A DNA stretch of 64,000 bases. Origin: Paucidesulfovibrio sp036541255. GTDB lineage: Bacteria; Desulfobacterota; Desulfovibrionia; Desulfovibrionales; Desulfovibrionaceae. The stretch spans positions 1 through 64,000 of the forward strand of contig JAZHDD010000023.1 of the NCBI GenBank assembly GCA_036541255.1. The letters run 5' to 3'. The position numbers were made by a program, and so were the translations under genes. The notes beneath the pieces were generated by a model. It did not search any database. It was not told the DNA's origin and saw nothing but the letters and a program-made list of their open reading frames with translations. Positions 1 through 7,704 of this stretch are shown here, in pieces (position 1 is the stretch's first letter; every line of letters begins with the position of its first letter).

Positions 1-2
1 GC

Positions 3-1757
3 CTGGTGGTCAACTTCCTGTCCCACCCCGTGGTCAACGGCTTCACCAACGCCGCGGCCATCATCATTGCCTCGTCCCAGCTCTCCAAGCTGTTCGGGGT
101 CTACGTGGACAAGGCCGAACACCACTACGAAACCATCATCCGCGTGGTGCAGAGCGCCTGGCACTACACCCACTGGCCCACGCTGGCCATGGGCGCGCTG
201 GCCTTCGGCGTCATGTTCGGCCTGAAAAAGGTCAACCCGCGCATCCCCAACGTGCTCGTGGCCGTGGCCCTGACCACGGTGCTTTCCTGGGCCATCGGCT
301 TCAACCATGACGCCAAGGTGGACGTCTCGGCCCTGGCCATGCCCGAAGCGGCTCAGCGCATCGAGGCCTTCAACGAAACCGTGGCCGGCATCTCCGCCCT
401 TTCCGAGGAACGCACCCGGACCACGGCGCAACTTGAGGACGCCAACGCCCGCCACGACACCATCGCCGCCATTGACGCCACGCACGACCAGGGCGTGATC
501 AACGCACGCATCGAACGGCTCAAGCACGAACAGCATGTGCAGCGCGAATGGCTGCGCAACCAGCTTTTCACCGGAGTCGAGGCCGACAACGGCCTGTTGC
601 TCTACCCGCAGGGCACTCTGCCCCCGGGCATGACGGGCGATGGACGCACTTGGCGCATCAAGGTCGGCAACAAGGCCCTGGACACCACTGCCCTGACAAT
701 GACCGGCGGCGGCGCGGTCGTCGGCAGCATCCCTTCGGGCCTGCCCACCCTGGCCGTGCCCGCCTTCGACATCAAAGTCATTTTGCGGCTGTTGCCCTTT
801 GCGGCCATCATCTCCCTGCTCGGCTTCATGGAGGCCATCTCCATTGCCAAGGCCATGGCCGCCAAAACAGGCCAGCGCCTGGATCCGAACCAGGAGCTCA
901 TCGGCCAGGGCCTGGCCAACATGCTCGGCGCCTGCGGCCGCAGCTACCCGACCTCGGGCTCCTTTTCCCGGTCCGCGGTCAACCTCCAGGCCGGAGCCCT
1001 GAGCGGACTTTCCAGCGTCTGCACTTCGGTGGTCGTGGTCGTGGTGCTGCTCTTCTTCACCCCGCTGCTCTACCATCTGCCCCAGGCCGTGCTGGCCGCG
1101 GTGATCATGATGGCCGTCATCGGGCTGATCAACGCCTCGGGCTTCATCCACGCCTGGAAAGCCCAGCGCTATGACGGCATCATCTCGGTGACGTCCTTTG
1201 CCTGCACCCTGGCCTTTGCCCCGCACCTGGACAAGGGCATCATGGTGGGCGTGGCCCTGTCCCTGGGTGTCTTCCTCTACAAGAGCATGCGGCCCACGGT
1301 CTCTTCCCTGTCCCGCGCCGAGGATGAGCATCTGCGCGACGCCACGGCCCACGGACTGGAGATTTGCCAGCACATCGCGGTTGTGCGCTTCAACGGACCG
1401 CTCTTCTTTGCCAACGCCAGCTTCCTGGAAGATCAGATCACGGAGCGCATGACCAGCATGGACAAGCTCCGGCAGATCATCATCGTGGCCGACGGCATCA
1501 ACGACATGGACGCCTCGGGCGAGGAAACCTTGTCCCTGCTCGTGGACCGCGTGCGCAGCGCCGGGATGGACATCTCCCTGAGCGGCGTGAACGAAGCGGT
1601 CATGACCGTGCTCAAACGCACCCACCTGCTGGAAAAGATCGGCGAAGACCACGTCTACCCGACCACGGAACTTGCTCTCTGCGCAACGCACGAACACGCG
1701 CACGACAAGGGCCAGGAAGACCGTTGCCCCCTGACAACCCTCTGCCGGCTGGCTTAA
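3..1757 (+). CDS. SulP-family anion permease with C-terminal STAS domain (5' partial)
   Basis: Inner-membrane transporter of the SulP family, which moves sulfate, bicarbonate or other anions. The reading frame is open to the window edge, so the N-terminal membrane helices are missing. The visible part has hydrophobic helices, the family signature GSIPSGLP near residue 240, a second membrane block, and a cytoplasmic STAS domain over about the last 120 residues, with the loop DASGEET typical of STAS domains. A hydrophilic insert of roughly 110 residues (about 108-220), partly coiled-coil and rich in Glu, Arg and His, lies before the signature; it is unusual. The gene is first in view of an operon with five signalling genes, 15 bp before the next start. 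The substrate cannot be read from sequence; sulfate is only an inference from the lineage. Confidence 0.9.
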   Translation: MVVNFLSHPVVNGFTNAAAIIIASSQLSKLFGVYVDKAEHHYETIIRVVQSAWHYTHWPTLAMGALAFGVMFGLKKVNPRIPNVLVAVALTTVLSWAIGFNHDAKVDVSALAMPEAAQRIEAFNETVAGISALSEERTRTTAQLEDANARHDTIAAIDATHDQGVINARIERLKHEQHVQREWLRNQLFTGVEADNGLLLYPQGTLPPGMTGDGRTWRIKVGNKALDTTALTMTGGGAVVGSIPSGLPTLAVPAFDIKVILRLLPFAAIISLLGFMEAISIAKAMAAKTGQRLDPNQELIGQGLANMLGACGRSYPTSGSFSRSAVNLQAGALSGLSSVCTSVVVVVVLLFFTPLLYHLPQAVLAAVIMMAVIGLINASGFIHAWKAQRYDGIISVTSFACTLAFAPHLDKGIMVGVALSLGVFLYKSMRPTVSSLSRAEDEHLRDATAHGLEICQHIAVVRFNGPLFFANASFLEDQITERMTSMDKLRQIIIVADGINDMDASGEETLSLLVDRVRSAGMDISLSGVNEAVMTVLKRTHLLEKIGEDHVYPTTELALCATHEHAHDKGQEDRCPLTTLCRLA

Positions 1758-1772
1758 GCGAGGAGAATCGAC

Positions 1773-2996
1773 ATGAGCATTGCATGCCTGTTCAGCGGAC
1801 GTTACTGCGAAGCCGACGAAATCGCCGGCATCGTGGCCGAGAAGACCGGCTCGCGCATCATCGGCGACAGCGAGATCGCGGGCCGCGCCGCCGAGCTTTC
1901 GGGCATGAGCCCGGAGCGCATCGGCCGCGCCTTCACTTCCGGAACCTCCATCTTCAACAAGTTCAACCATGAAAAGGAACGGGCCGTCTCCTGGCTGCGC
2001 CTGGCCACGGCCCAGGCCTTGGCCGAGGCAGGGAGCGGACACGTGGTGTTGCACGGCTTCACGGCCATGCTCACGCCTTCATCCGTGACCCATTTGCTGC
2101 ACGCCTGCCTCATCGCCGGACTGGCCCATCGCGTGGGCGTTGCCGGAAAGCTCGACGTGAACGCCAAGCAGGCCCAAAAAACCATCCTGCAGGCCGACGA
2201 GGACTGCGCCGCCTGGATCAAGCAGCTCTTCCAGGCCGAAGACCCATGGTCCTGGCAGCTCTACGACCTGCTCGTGCCCGTGGACAAGGCCGGGGTGAAC
2301 GGCGCCGCCGACCTCATCCTGACCCAGCTCGGCAACGCCGCTGTCAAGCGTACCCCCTCCTCGGAACAGGCCCTCAAGGACTTCCTGCTCGCGGCCGAGG
2401 TGGAAACCGCCCTGGCCACGGCCGGACACCATGTGGAGGTTTCGGCCAAGAGCGGCAAGATCACCCTGACCATCAACCGCAACGTGCTCATGCTCGAACG
2501 CCTGGAGCGGGAACTCTCCGAGGTGGCCCGCGTGGTGCCCGGAGTGACCGACGTCGCGACCAAGGTCGGCCCGGCCTTCCATCAGACCGACATCTACCGC
2601 CGGGTGGATTTCGAGCTGCCCTCGCGCGTGCTGCTCGTGGACGACGAACGCGAATTCGTCCAGGCCCTGTCCGAGCGGCTCATGCTCCGCGACATGGGCT
2701 CGGCCGTGGCCTATGACGGCGAATCCGCCCTGGACCTGATTTCCACGGACGAACCCGAAGTCATGGTCCTGGACCTGAAGATGCCCGGCATCGACGGCAT
2801 CGAAGTGTTGCGGCGGGTCAAGGAGACCCGGCCCGGCGTGCAGGTCATCATCCTCACGGGCCACGGCACGGAAAAGGATCGGGAAATCTGCATGCAGCTC
2901 GGCGCCTTCGCCTACCTGCACAAGCCCGTGGACATCGACACCCTGAGCAAGACCATCCGGCAGGCCCATGAACGGGCCGCTGCCCAGGCCGTCTAG
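1773..2996 (+). CDS. Cytidylate kinase-like / BON-like / receiver-domain response regulator
   Basis: A 407-residue cytoplasmic fusion. Residues 1 to about 205 resemble the cytidylate-kinase-like family, but the N-terminal GRYCEADEIA segment has no usable P-loop (no GxxGxGK), so catalysis is doubtful. Residues about 225-275 read like a BON-type fold (VPGVTDVATKV). Residues about 286-405 are a canonical receiver: acidic pair in LLVDDE, phospho-acceptor D334 in VLDLKMPG, Thr in ILTGH and Lys in LHKPVD. There is no DNA-binding output domain. It starts at ATG with GAGGAG about 10 bp upstream, 15 bp after the permease. It probably links a phosphorelay to the permease; the role of the kinase-like part is unknown. 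Confidence 0.85.
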   Translation: MSIACLFSGRYCEADEIAGIVAEKTGSRIIGDSEIAGRAAELSGMSPERIGRAFTSGTSIFNKFNHEKERAVSWLRLATAQALAEAGSGHVVLHGFTAMLTPSSVTHLLHACLIAGLAHRVGVAGKLDVNAKQAQKTILQADEDCAAWIKQLFQAEDPWSWQLYDLLVPVDKAGVNGAADLILTQLGNAAVKRTPSSEQALKDFLLAAEVETALATAGHHVEVSAKSGKITLTINRNVLMLERLERELSEVARVVPGVTDVATKVGPAFHQTDIYRRVDFELPSRVLLVDDEREFVQALSERLMLRDMGSAVAYDGESALDLISTDEPEVMVLDLKMPGIDGIEVLRRVKETRPGVQVIILTGHGTEKDREICMQLGAFAYLHKPVDIDTLSKTIRQAHERAAAQAV

Positions 2997-3011
2997 CAAG
3001 GAAGAAGGGAC

Positions 3012-4769
3012 ATGCCGCAGCGCATCAGGGAGATATTCCGGCCAGGATTCTGGAACGCCCAGGACGCCGAGTCATCGGGCTACGGAGCCCTGTTCAACTA
3101 CCGCCGCATCTGGGCCATCGCAGTGGGCCTGCTTGCGGCCGTGGCCCTGCTGCCGCTCAGCTTTGTCTCGTTCATGGATTACAACGTGACCCGCGACGCG
3201 GTCATGTCCGAAAGCCTGTTGCGCACGGCGCGCACCACCTCCAACACCCGGCGCAACGTGACCTCGTTCCTGGACGAACGCCGCGCCGCGCTGGAGCTGA
3301 TCATCAAGACCATTCCCGAGAGTTCCCTGGTCAGGCCCGAGCGCCTGGCCATGGTTCTCGAAGGCCTCAAGGAATCCATCGGCGGGTTCACGGACCTGGG
3401 CGTCATCGACGAGACAGGACGGCAGCGGGCCTATGTGGGCCCCTACCAGCTCCAGGGCCGCGACTACAGCGGCCAGCCCTGGTTCACCGAAGCCATGGAG
3501 CGCGGCACCTACATCAGCGACGTGTTCCTGGGCTACCGCGACGTGCCGCATCTCGTGGTGGCAGTGCGCTTCGCCCACAAAGGCGGCTACGGCGTACTGC
3601 GCGCCAGCATCGACACGGAACGCTTCGTGGAAATTCTCTCCGGGCTGGACCTTTCCGGCGACGGAGACGTGTTCATCGTCAACCACGAAGGCGTGCTGCA
3701 AATTCCTTCGCGCTACCACGGCAACGCCCTGGAGCGCATGGACCTGCCCGTGCCCCAGTACGACAGCAAGACCCTGGTGCTGGAAACCAGCGACGCCTCC
3801 GGAGAAGCCCTGGTGGCAGGCTACGCCTACATCAAAAATTCGCCTTTCATCCTCATGGTGGTCAAACGCAAGGCCCTGCTCATGGCCCCCCTGAACGAGT
3901 CCCGGCTGCACCTGCTCTGGGTCATGGGCATCAGCGTGGGCGTGATCCTGCTGGTCATCCTGGGCGTGGCCGCGTCCATGGTGGGCCGCATCCATCTGGC
4001 CGACCGCAAGCGCCTCAAGGCCATGCGCCAGATGGAGCACGCCAACCGCATGGCCTCCATCGGCCGCCTGGCCGCGGGAGTGGCCCACGAGATCAACAAC
4101 CCCCTGGCCATCATCAACGAGAAGGCCGGGCTGATCAAAGATCTTTTCACCTATTCCGACGCCTACAAGGCCGACGACCGGCTCATGGGCCTCATCAGCT
4201 CCATCATCAGTTCGGTGGAACGCTGCGGCACCATCACCAAGCGCCTGCTCGGCTTTGCCCGTTGCGTGGACCTGCAGGCCGCCCCCCTGAGCCTCGTGAA
4301 CGTGGTGGACGAGGTGCTCGGCTTTGTCTGGAAGGAGGCCGAATACCGCCTCATCGAGGTGGACGTGACCAGCGACCCGGACCTGCCCGAGGTCATTTCG
4401 GACCGTGGCAAGCTCCAGCAGGTGTTCCTGAATCTCGTGAACAACGCCTTCCAGGCCATGAGCGACGGCGGCAAGCTGACCGTGACCCTGCGCATGGCCG
4501 AAGACGGCATGGCCGAAGTCGTGTTCGCGGACGACGGCTGCGGCATTCCAAGGGAAAACCTGGAACGCATCTTCGAGCCTTTCTTCTCCACCAAAAAGGG
4601 CAGCGGAGGCACCGGCCTCGGCCTGTCCATTTCCTATGGACTGATCAAGGAAATGGGCGGTTCCATGACGGTGGAAAGCAATCCCGGCAGCGGCACCGCG
4701 TTTACCGTGCGGCTGCCCGTGCAACCGATCTCCACAAAGGACGGCAATAATGAAAGTTCTGCTGGTTGA
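3012..4769 (+). CDS. Membrane sensor histidine kinase with periplasmic Cache-type domain
   Basis: A 585-residue sensor kinase. TM1 is at about 36-57, a long extracytoplasmic domain of double-Cache type at 60-285 (FTDLGVIDETGR and GRDYSGQPWF segments are typical), and TM2 at about 297-320. The dimerisation/phospho-acceptor helix has H359 in GVAHEINNPLAI. The ATPase domain shows the N box LVNNAFQAM, G1 DDGCGIP and G2 GTGLGLS. It autophosphorylates and should donate to receivers encoded beside it. Its start has AAGGAAGAAGG upstream and its end overlaps the next receiver gene by 20 bp, so translation is probably coupled. The ligand is unknown; Cache domains often bind small organic acids or amino acids. 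Confidence 0.93.
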   Translation: MPQRIREIFRPGFWNAQDAESSGYGALFNYRRIWAIAVGLLAAVALLPLSFVSFMDYNVTRDAVMSESLLRTARTTSNTRRNVTSFLDERRAALELIIKTIPESSLVRPERLAMVLEGLKESIGGFTDLGVIDETGRQRAYVGPYQLQGRDYSGQPWFTEAMERGTYISDVFLGYRDVPHLVVAVRFAHKGGYGVLRASIDTERFVEILSGLDLSGDGDVFIVNHEGVLQIPSRYHGNALERMDLPVPQYDSKTLVLETSDASGEALVAGYAYIKNSPFILMVVKRKALLMAPLNESRLHLLWVMGISVGVILLVILGVAASMVGRIHLADRKRLKAMRQMEHANRMASIGRLAAGVAHEINNPLAIINEKAGLIKDLFTYSDAYKADDRLMGLISSIISSVERCGTITKRLLGFARCVDLQAAPLSLVNVVDEVLGFVWKEAEYRLIEVDVTSDPDLPEVISDRGKLQQVFLNLVNNAFQAMSDGGKLTVTLRMAEDGMAEVVFADDGCGIPRENLERIFEPFFSTKKGSGGTGLGLSISYGLIKEMGGSMTVESNPGSGTAFTVRLPVQPISTKDGNNESSAG

Positions 4770-5094
4770 CGATGAAACCGAGTTGGTCTCGGCGCTGGCC
4801 GAGCGCCTCTCCTTCCGGGGAGTGGAGGCGGACTGGGCCGACTCCGGCGACAAGGCCCTGCGCATGGCTGCGCAGGCAAGTTACGACGTGGCCGTGCTGG
4901 ATGTGAAGATGCCTCGCATGGGAGGGCTGGAACTGCGGCGCAAAATGGCCGAAATGCGCCCTGGCATGCGTTTCGTCTTTCTTTCCGGCCACGGTTCGGA
5001 AGAAGACTATCTGGAAGGCTCTGCCGAGGCGTCGTCCTATCTGATCAAGCCCATCGACATCGAAGAACTGCTGCGCCGCATCCGCGCCGAATAA
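4750..5094 (+). CDS. Single-domain response regulator (CheY-like receiver)
   Basis: A 114-residue receiver-only protein with acidic pair in LLVDDE, phospho-acceptor D51 in VLDVKMPRMGG, Ser in FLSGHG and Lys in LIKPID. It has no output domain, so it probably acts as a phosphotransfer intermediate or binds a partner. The ATG lies inside the last 20 bp of the upstream kinase gene, the usual layout for a cognate kinase-regulator pair. The next gene starts 16 bp downstream. Confidence 0.92.
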   Translation: MKVLLVDDETELVSALAERLSFRGVEADWADSGDKALRMAAQASYDVAVLDVKMPRMGGLELRRKMAEMRPGMRFVFLSGHGSEEDYLEGSAEASSYLIKPIDIEELLRRIRAE

Positions 5095-5110
5095 CCAGCG
5101 AGGAGGGAAC

Positions 5111-5773
5111 ATGAACGCAACCGCACATCCGGATCTTTCCGGAGTCAAATATTTCGGTAGGATGACCGCTTCGGTCTCCCACGAGTTGAAAAACGTCCTG
5201 GCCATCATCAACGAGGATGCCGGGCTGATCGAGGACCTCTGCGCCTTGTCCCTCAAGGGACACCCCCTGCCCCCCGACAGACTGAGCGCGGTCTGCGGGA
5301 CCATCCGGGCGCAGGTTCGGCGCGGCGACGAGATTGTCGCCCGCATGAACAGGTTCGCGCACAGCCCTGACGAGGACGTGGCGCAGTTCGACCTGAACGA
5401 ACTCGTGGAGTTCGCGGTCGGACTCTGCTCGCGCTTTGCCGACATGCGGGAGGCGGGTATCGCCGTGGAGCCTGGCACGGGCTCGTTGGTTACGGCACCT
5501 CGCTTCCCCCTGCTCCACCTGCTGACGCTCTGCCTGGAAGCGGCTCTGACCGCCGCAGGCAGGGGGGGAATCGTGCGGATCGGCGTCCGCAACGAGGAAA
5601 CGCCCGCAGTGGAACTCCATATCGGTGCAGCCGAGTGGCCTAAGGACGCTTTGCGTCCCGAAGCGGCGCAACTCGCGGAGTCCCTTGCAGCCGTCCTTTC
5701 CGGACCAGAAGGCTCGGGCGTTTTGCGTCTGGCCTTCCCGGTCCGGGCCGAACTCAAGAAATCAACCCTCTAG
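5111..5773 (+). CDS. Degenerate histidine kinase-like protein, candidate histidine phosphotransferase
   Basis: A soluble 220-residue protein. Residues 10-75 match a HisKA helix, with H24 in SVSHELKNVLAIINEDAG, close to the equivalent segment of the Cache kinase two genes upstream. The C-terminal half has the size and rough pattern of an ATPase domain, but no Asn of the N box, no DxGxG and no GxGLGL can be seen. It therefore looks unable to bind ATP yet keeps the His, much like Spo0B or ChpT-type phosphotransferases; that role is inference. There is no membrane segment. A GAGGAGGGAAC ribosome site precedes the ATG, and the gene sits between two receiver genes. Confidence 0.75.
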   Translation: MNATAHPDLSGVKYFGRMTASVSHELKNVLAIINEDAGLIEDLCALSLKGHPLPPDRLSAVCGTIRAQVRRGDEIVARMNRFAHSPDEDVAQFDLNELVEFAVGLCSRFADMREAGIAVEPGTGSLVTAPRFPLLHLLTLCLEAALTAAGRGGIVRIGVRNEETPAVELHIGAAEWPKDALRPEAAQLAESLAAVLSGPEGSGVLRLAFPVRAELKKSTL

Positions 5774-5791
5774 GTTCCAAAGGAGAACACC

Positions 5792-6220
5792 ATGGGTGAA
5801 AAAGTATTGCTGATCGACGACGAAGCGGAATTTCTGAGCGCACTGTCCGAACGCATGCGTCTGCGCGGCATGGACGTCACCACCGCCAGCAACGCGGCCG
5901 ACGCCCTTGAGGCCATCAAGAACGACACGTTCGACGCCATTTTCCTGGACCTCCAGATGCCCGGCACCGACGGCATCGAGAGCCTGCGGAAGATTCGGGA
6001 CATCAACCCCGACCTGCAGGTCATCCTGCTCACGGGCCATGCCACCGTGGACAAGGGCATCGAGGCCATGAAGCTTGGCGCCATGGACTTCATGGAGAAG
6101 CCCGCCGACGTGGAACAGTTGCGTGAAAAGGTGCGGAAAGCCCATGCCCGCAAGATGCTTCTTGTGGAGCGCCGCACCGAGAGCAAAATCAGCGAGATCC
6201 TCGCCGAACGCGGCTGGTAG
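5792..6220 (+). CDS. Single-domain response regulator with short C-terminal tail
   Basis: A 142-residue receiver with LLIDDEAEF, phospho-acceptor D53 in IFLDLQMPGTDG, LLTGHAT and MEKPAD (Lys). A basic tail of about 20 residues follows the fold and has no recognisable output domain. It is the third receiver of the SulP operon, 18 bp after the phosphotransferase-like gene, with an AAAGGAG ribosome site. A strong hairpin about 70 bp downstream probably ends the operon. Confidence 0.92.
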   Translation: MGEKVLLIDDEAEFLSALSERMRLRGMDVTTASNAADALEAIKNDTFDAIFLDLQMPGTDGIESLRKIRDINPDLQVILLTGHATVDKGIEAMKLGAMDFMEKPADVEQLREKVRKAHARKMLLVERRTESKISEILAERGW

Positions 6221-6290
6221 GCCGGCCCGGGCCGCGTGCCGCGAACACGCCGCCCCGACCTGACCTGCTGCGCCGCCTCCATCCCTTGCA

Positions 6291-6326
6291 GAGGGGGGGC
6301 CTTCCAGGCCCCCCGCTCTCTTGCCT
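6291..6326 (+). terminator. Likely operon terminator after the SulP signalling genes
   Basis: Eight-base arms, GGGGGGCC at 6294-6301 and GGCCCCCC at 6307-6314, enclose a five-base loop. The following stretch is T-rich but interrupted (GCTCTCTTGCCTT), so it is not a textbook intrinsic terminator. Its place 70 bp after the last receiver gene fits the end of the operon. Confidence 0.55.
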
Positions 6327-6348
6327 TGCAGGGCATTCCCCCGGCCCC

Positions 6349-6377
6349 TTGACATTGCCCATGAATTCGATTGTAAA
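6349..6377 (+). promoter_or_regulatory. Sigma-70-type promoter candidate for the zinc-ribbon gene
   Basis: A perfect -35 hexamer TTGACA (6349-6354), a 17-bp spacer, and TGTAAA at 6372-6377 as -10 (4 of 6). It covers the ATG at 6361, so it argues that the downstream gene starts later, at 6433. Confidence 0.5.
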
Positions 6378-6432
6378 CTATCGACAAGCAGAACGGTCCG
6401 GGAACGGCTCTGACCGGCAACCCTCCGAGCTG

Positions 6433-6831
6433 ATGATGGGCATCAAGATCGGCATCCATTGCGAAGGCTGCGGCTGGACAGAGGGCTACAGACTCGGTCT
6501 GGGAAGCGGCATGTACAGCGTGAAGGACACCCTTGCGCTGATCCCGTCCGAACTCCGCATCCGCATCACCGAACTCATCCAGGCTCATCCCGAACACACC
6601 GAAGATTTTGAATACCGTCTGTATCGTTGCCCGCTTTGCGGTCATCTTTTCGAACGCATGCACGTGGCCATGATGTTCGGCCAGAACCGCTATTGGGAAT
6701 CCGGGTATACCTGCCCGGACTGCGCCTCCCCCCTGGAGATGGTCACCGACCCCGAAGAAATCCCCTCCCTGGCCTGCCCCATATGCGGCAAGCGTCATCT
6801 TGCTGTAGAAGATTGTATTTTCTGGGATTAG
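6433..6831 (+). CDS. Zinc-ribbon protein of unknown function
   Basis: A soluble protein of 132 residues. It has one CxxC near the N terminus (CEGC), another in CPLC, a third in CPDC and a fourth in CPIC, so two zinc sites of the four-Cys type are likely. There is no other recognisable domain. The start at the ATGATG pair at 6433 is chosen because a promoter-like TTGACA element lies over the earlier in-frame ATG at 6361; the longer form would add 24 residues. The ribosome site is weak in either case. It stands alone between the SulP operon and a binding-protein gene. Function is unknown. Confidence 0.7.
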   Translation: MMGIKIGIHCEGCGWTEGYRLGLGSGMYSVKDTLALIPSELRIRITELIQAHPEHTEDFEYRLYRCPLCGHLFERMHVAMMFGQNRYWESGYTCPDCASPLEMVTDPEEIPSLACPICGKRHLAVEDCIFWD

Positions 6832-6903
6832 CCTGCATACGATATACGATTTTTTTCGTGTTTGCTTGGCAAAGCCTGCAAAGAGGGGTATCGTCACAAG
6901 TAC

Positions 6904-7704
6904 ATGCGACCTTCCACATCGGCACCCCTGTTTCAGCAGCGCAGCCTTGCGGGACTGTTCTTGCTGTTCACTCTCCTGACCCTGTCCGGCGCTACGCCTG
7001 CCGCGGCCCAGGAACGCTGCCTGCGCCTGGGCATGGATGAATGGGCCCCTTACGAATTCACCCTGGGAGGGGAACCTCAAGGCATTGCCGTGGACACCGT
7101 GCGCGAGGTGCTGATACGCATGGGCGCCTGCGAGCTTTTTTTACGCTCCTATCCCTGGAAAAGGGGGCTTGGCCTGCTGGAATCCGGCGAGCTGGACATG
7201 CTCTTCAGCGCGGACTACCGGCCCGAACGGCTGGAACTCTTCCATTATCCCGAAACCGCGTTGATCGAATCCCGCTGGGTCTTCTTCGTTGCCGCGGACA
7301 GAACAGACCTGACCTTCGAGGGCTTGGAAGACCTCCAGGGAAAGACCATCGGCACGGTGATCGGCTACGCCTATCCGACAGATTTCCTGAAAGCGGCTCC
7401 AGGCAACTTCAACCTGGACCAGGTTGCGGGCGACGAGCAGAACCTGCGCCGACTTGTGGCCGGACGCATCGATTACGCCATCTGCGATCTGTATAATTGT
7501 TCCTGGCTTGCAACACTGCCCAAGCTTGCGGACAAGGTGCGCATGCTGCCGACTCCCCTGGCCGAGAGTCGTTTGTATCCGCTCTTTTCCAAAAAAACCG
7601 TGAGGGCCGATTTCGTGAAGCGGTTCAGCGACACGCTGCAGGAATTCAAGACAACCGAACACTACCGCCGCATTCTGCGGCGATACGTCCAGCCCCTGAA
7701 CTAG
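6904..7704 (+). CDS. Periplasmic solute-binding protein, family 3 type
   Basis: A 266-residue secreted protein with a signal peptide (hydrophobic stretch about 13-30, likely cleavage after ATPAAA). The mature part follows the family 3 solute-binding pattern (LRLGMDEWAPYEF at the start, then a GKTIGTVIGYAYPTDF hinge-type segment). Such proteins bind amino acids or similar small molecules, but no ABC permease or ATPase gene is adjacent, so it may be an orphan receptor or work with a distant transporter. The ATG at 6904 gives a normal signal peptide; an upstream TTG at 6862 would extend it. Its stop overlaps the stop of the convergent pseudokinase gene. Confidence 0.85.
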   Translation: MRPSTSAPLFQQRSLAGLFLLFTLLTLSGATPAAAQERCLRLGMDEWAPYEFTLGGEPQGIAVDTVREVLIRMGACELFLRSYPWKRGLGLLESGELDMLFSADYRPERLELFHYPETALIESRWVFFVAADRTDLTFEGLEDLQGKTIGTVIGYAYPTDFLKAAPGNFNLDQVAGDEQNLRRLVAGRIDYAICDLYNCSWLATLPKLADKVRMLPTPLAESRLYPLFSKKTVRADFVKRFSDTLQEFKTTEHYRRILRRYVQPLN

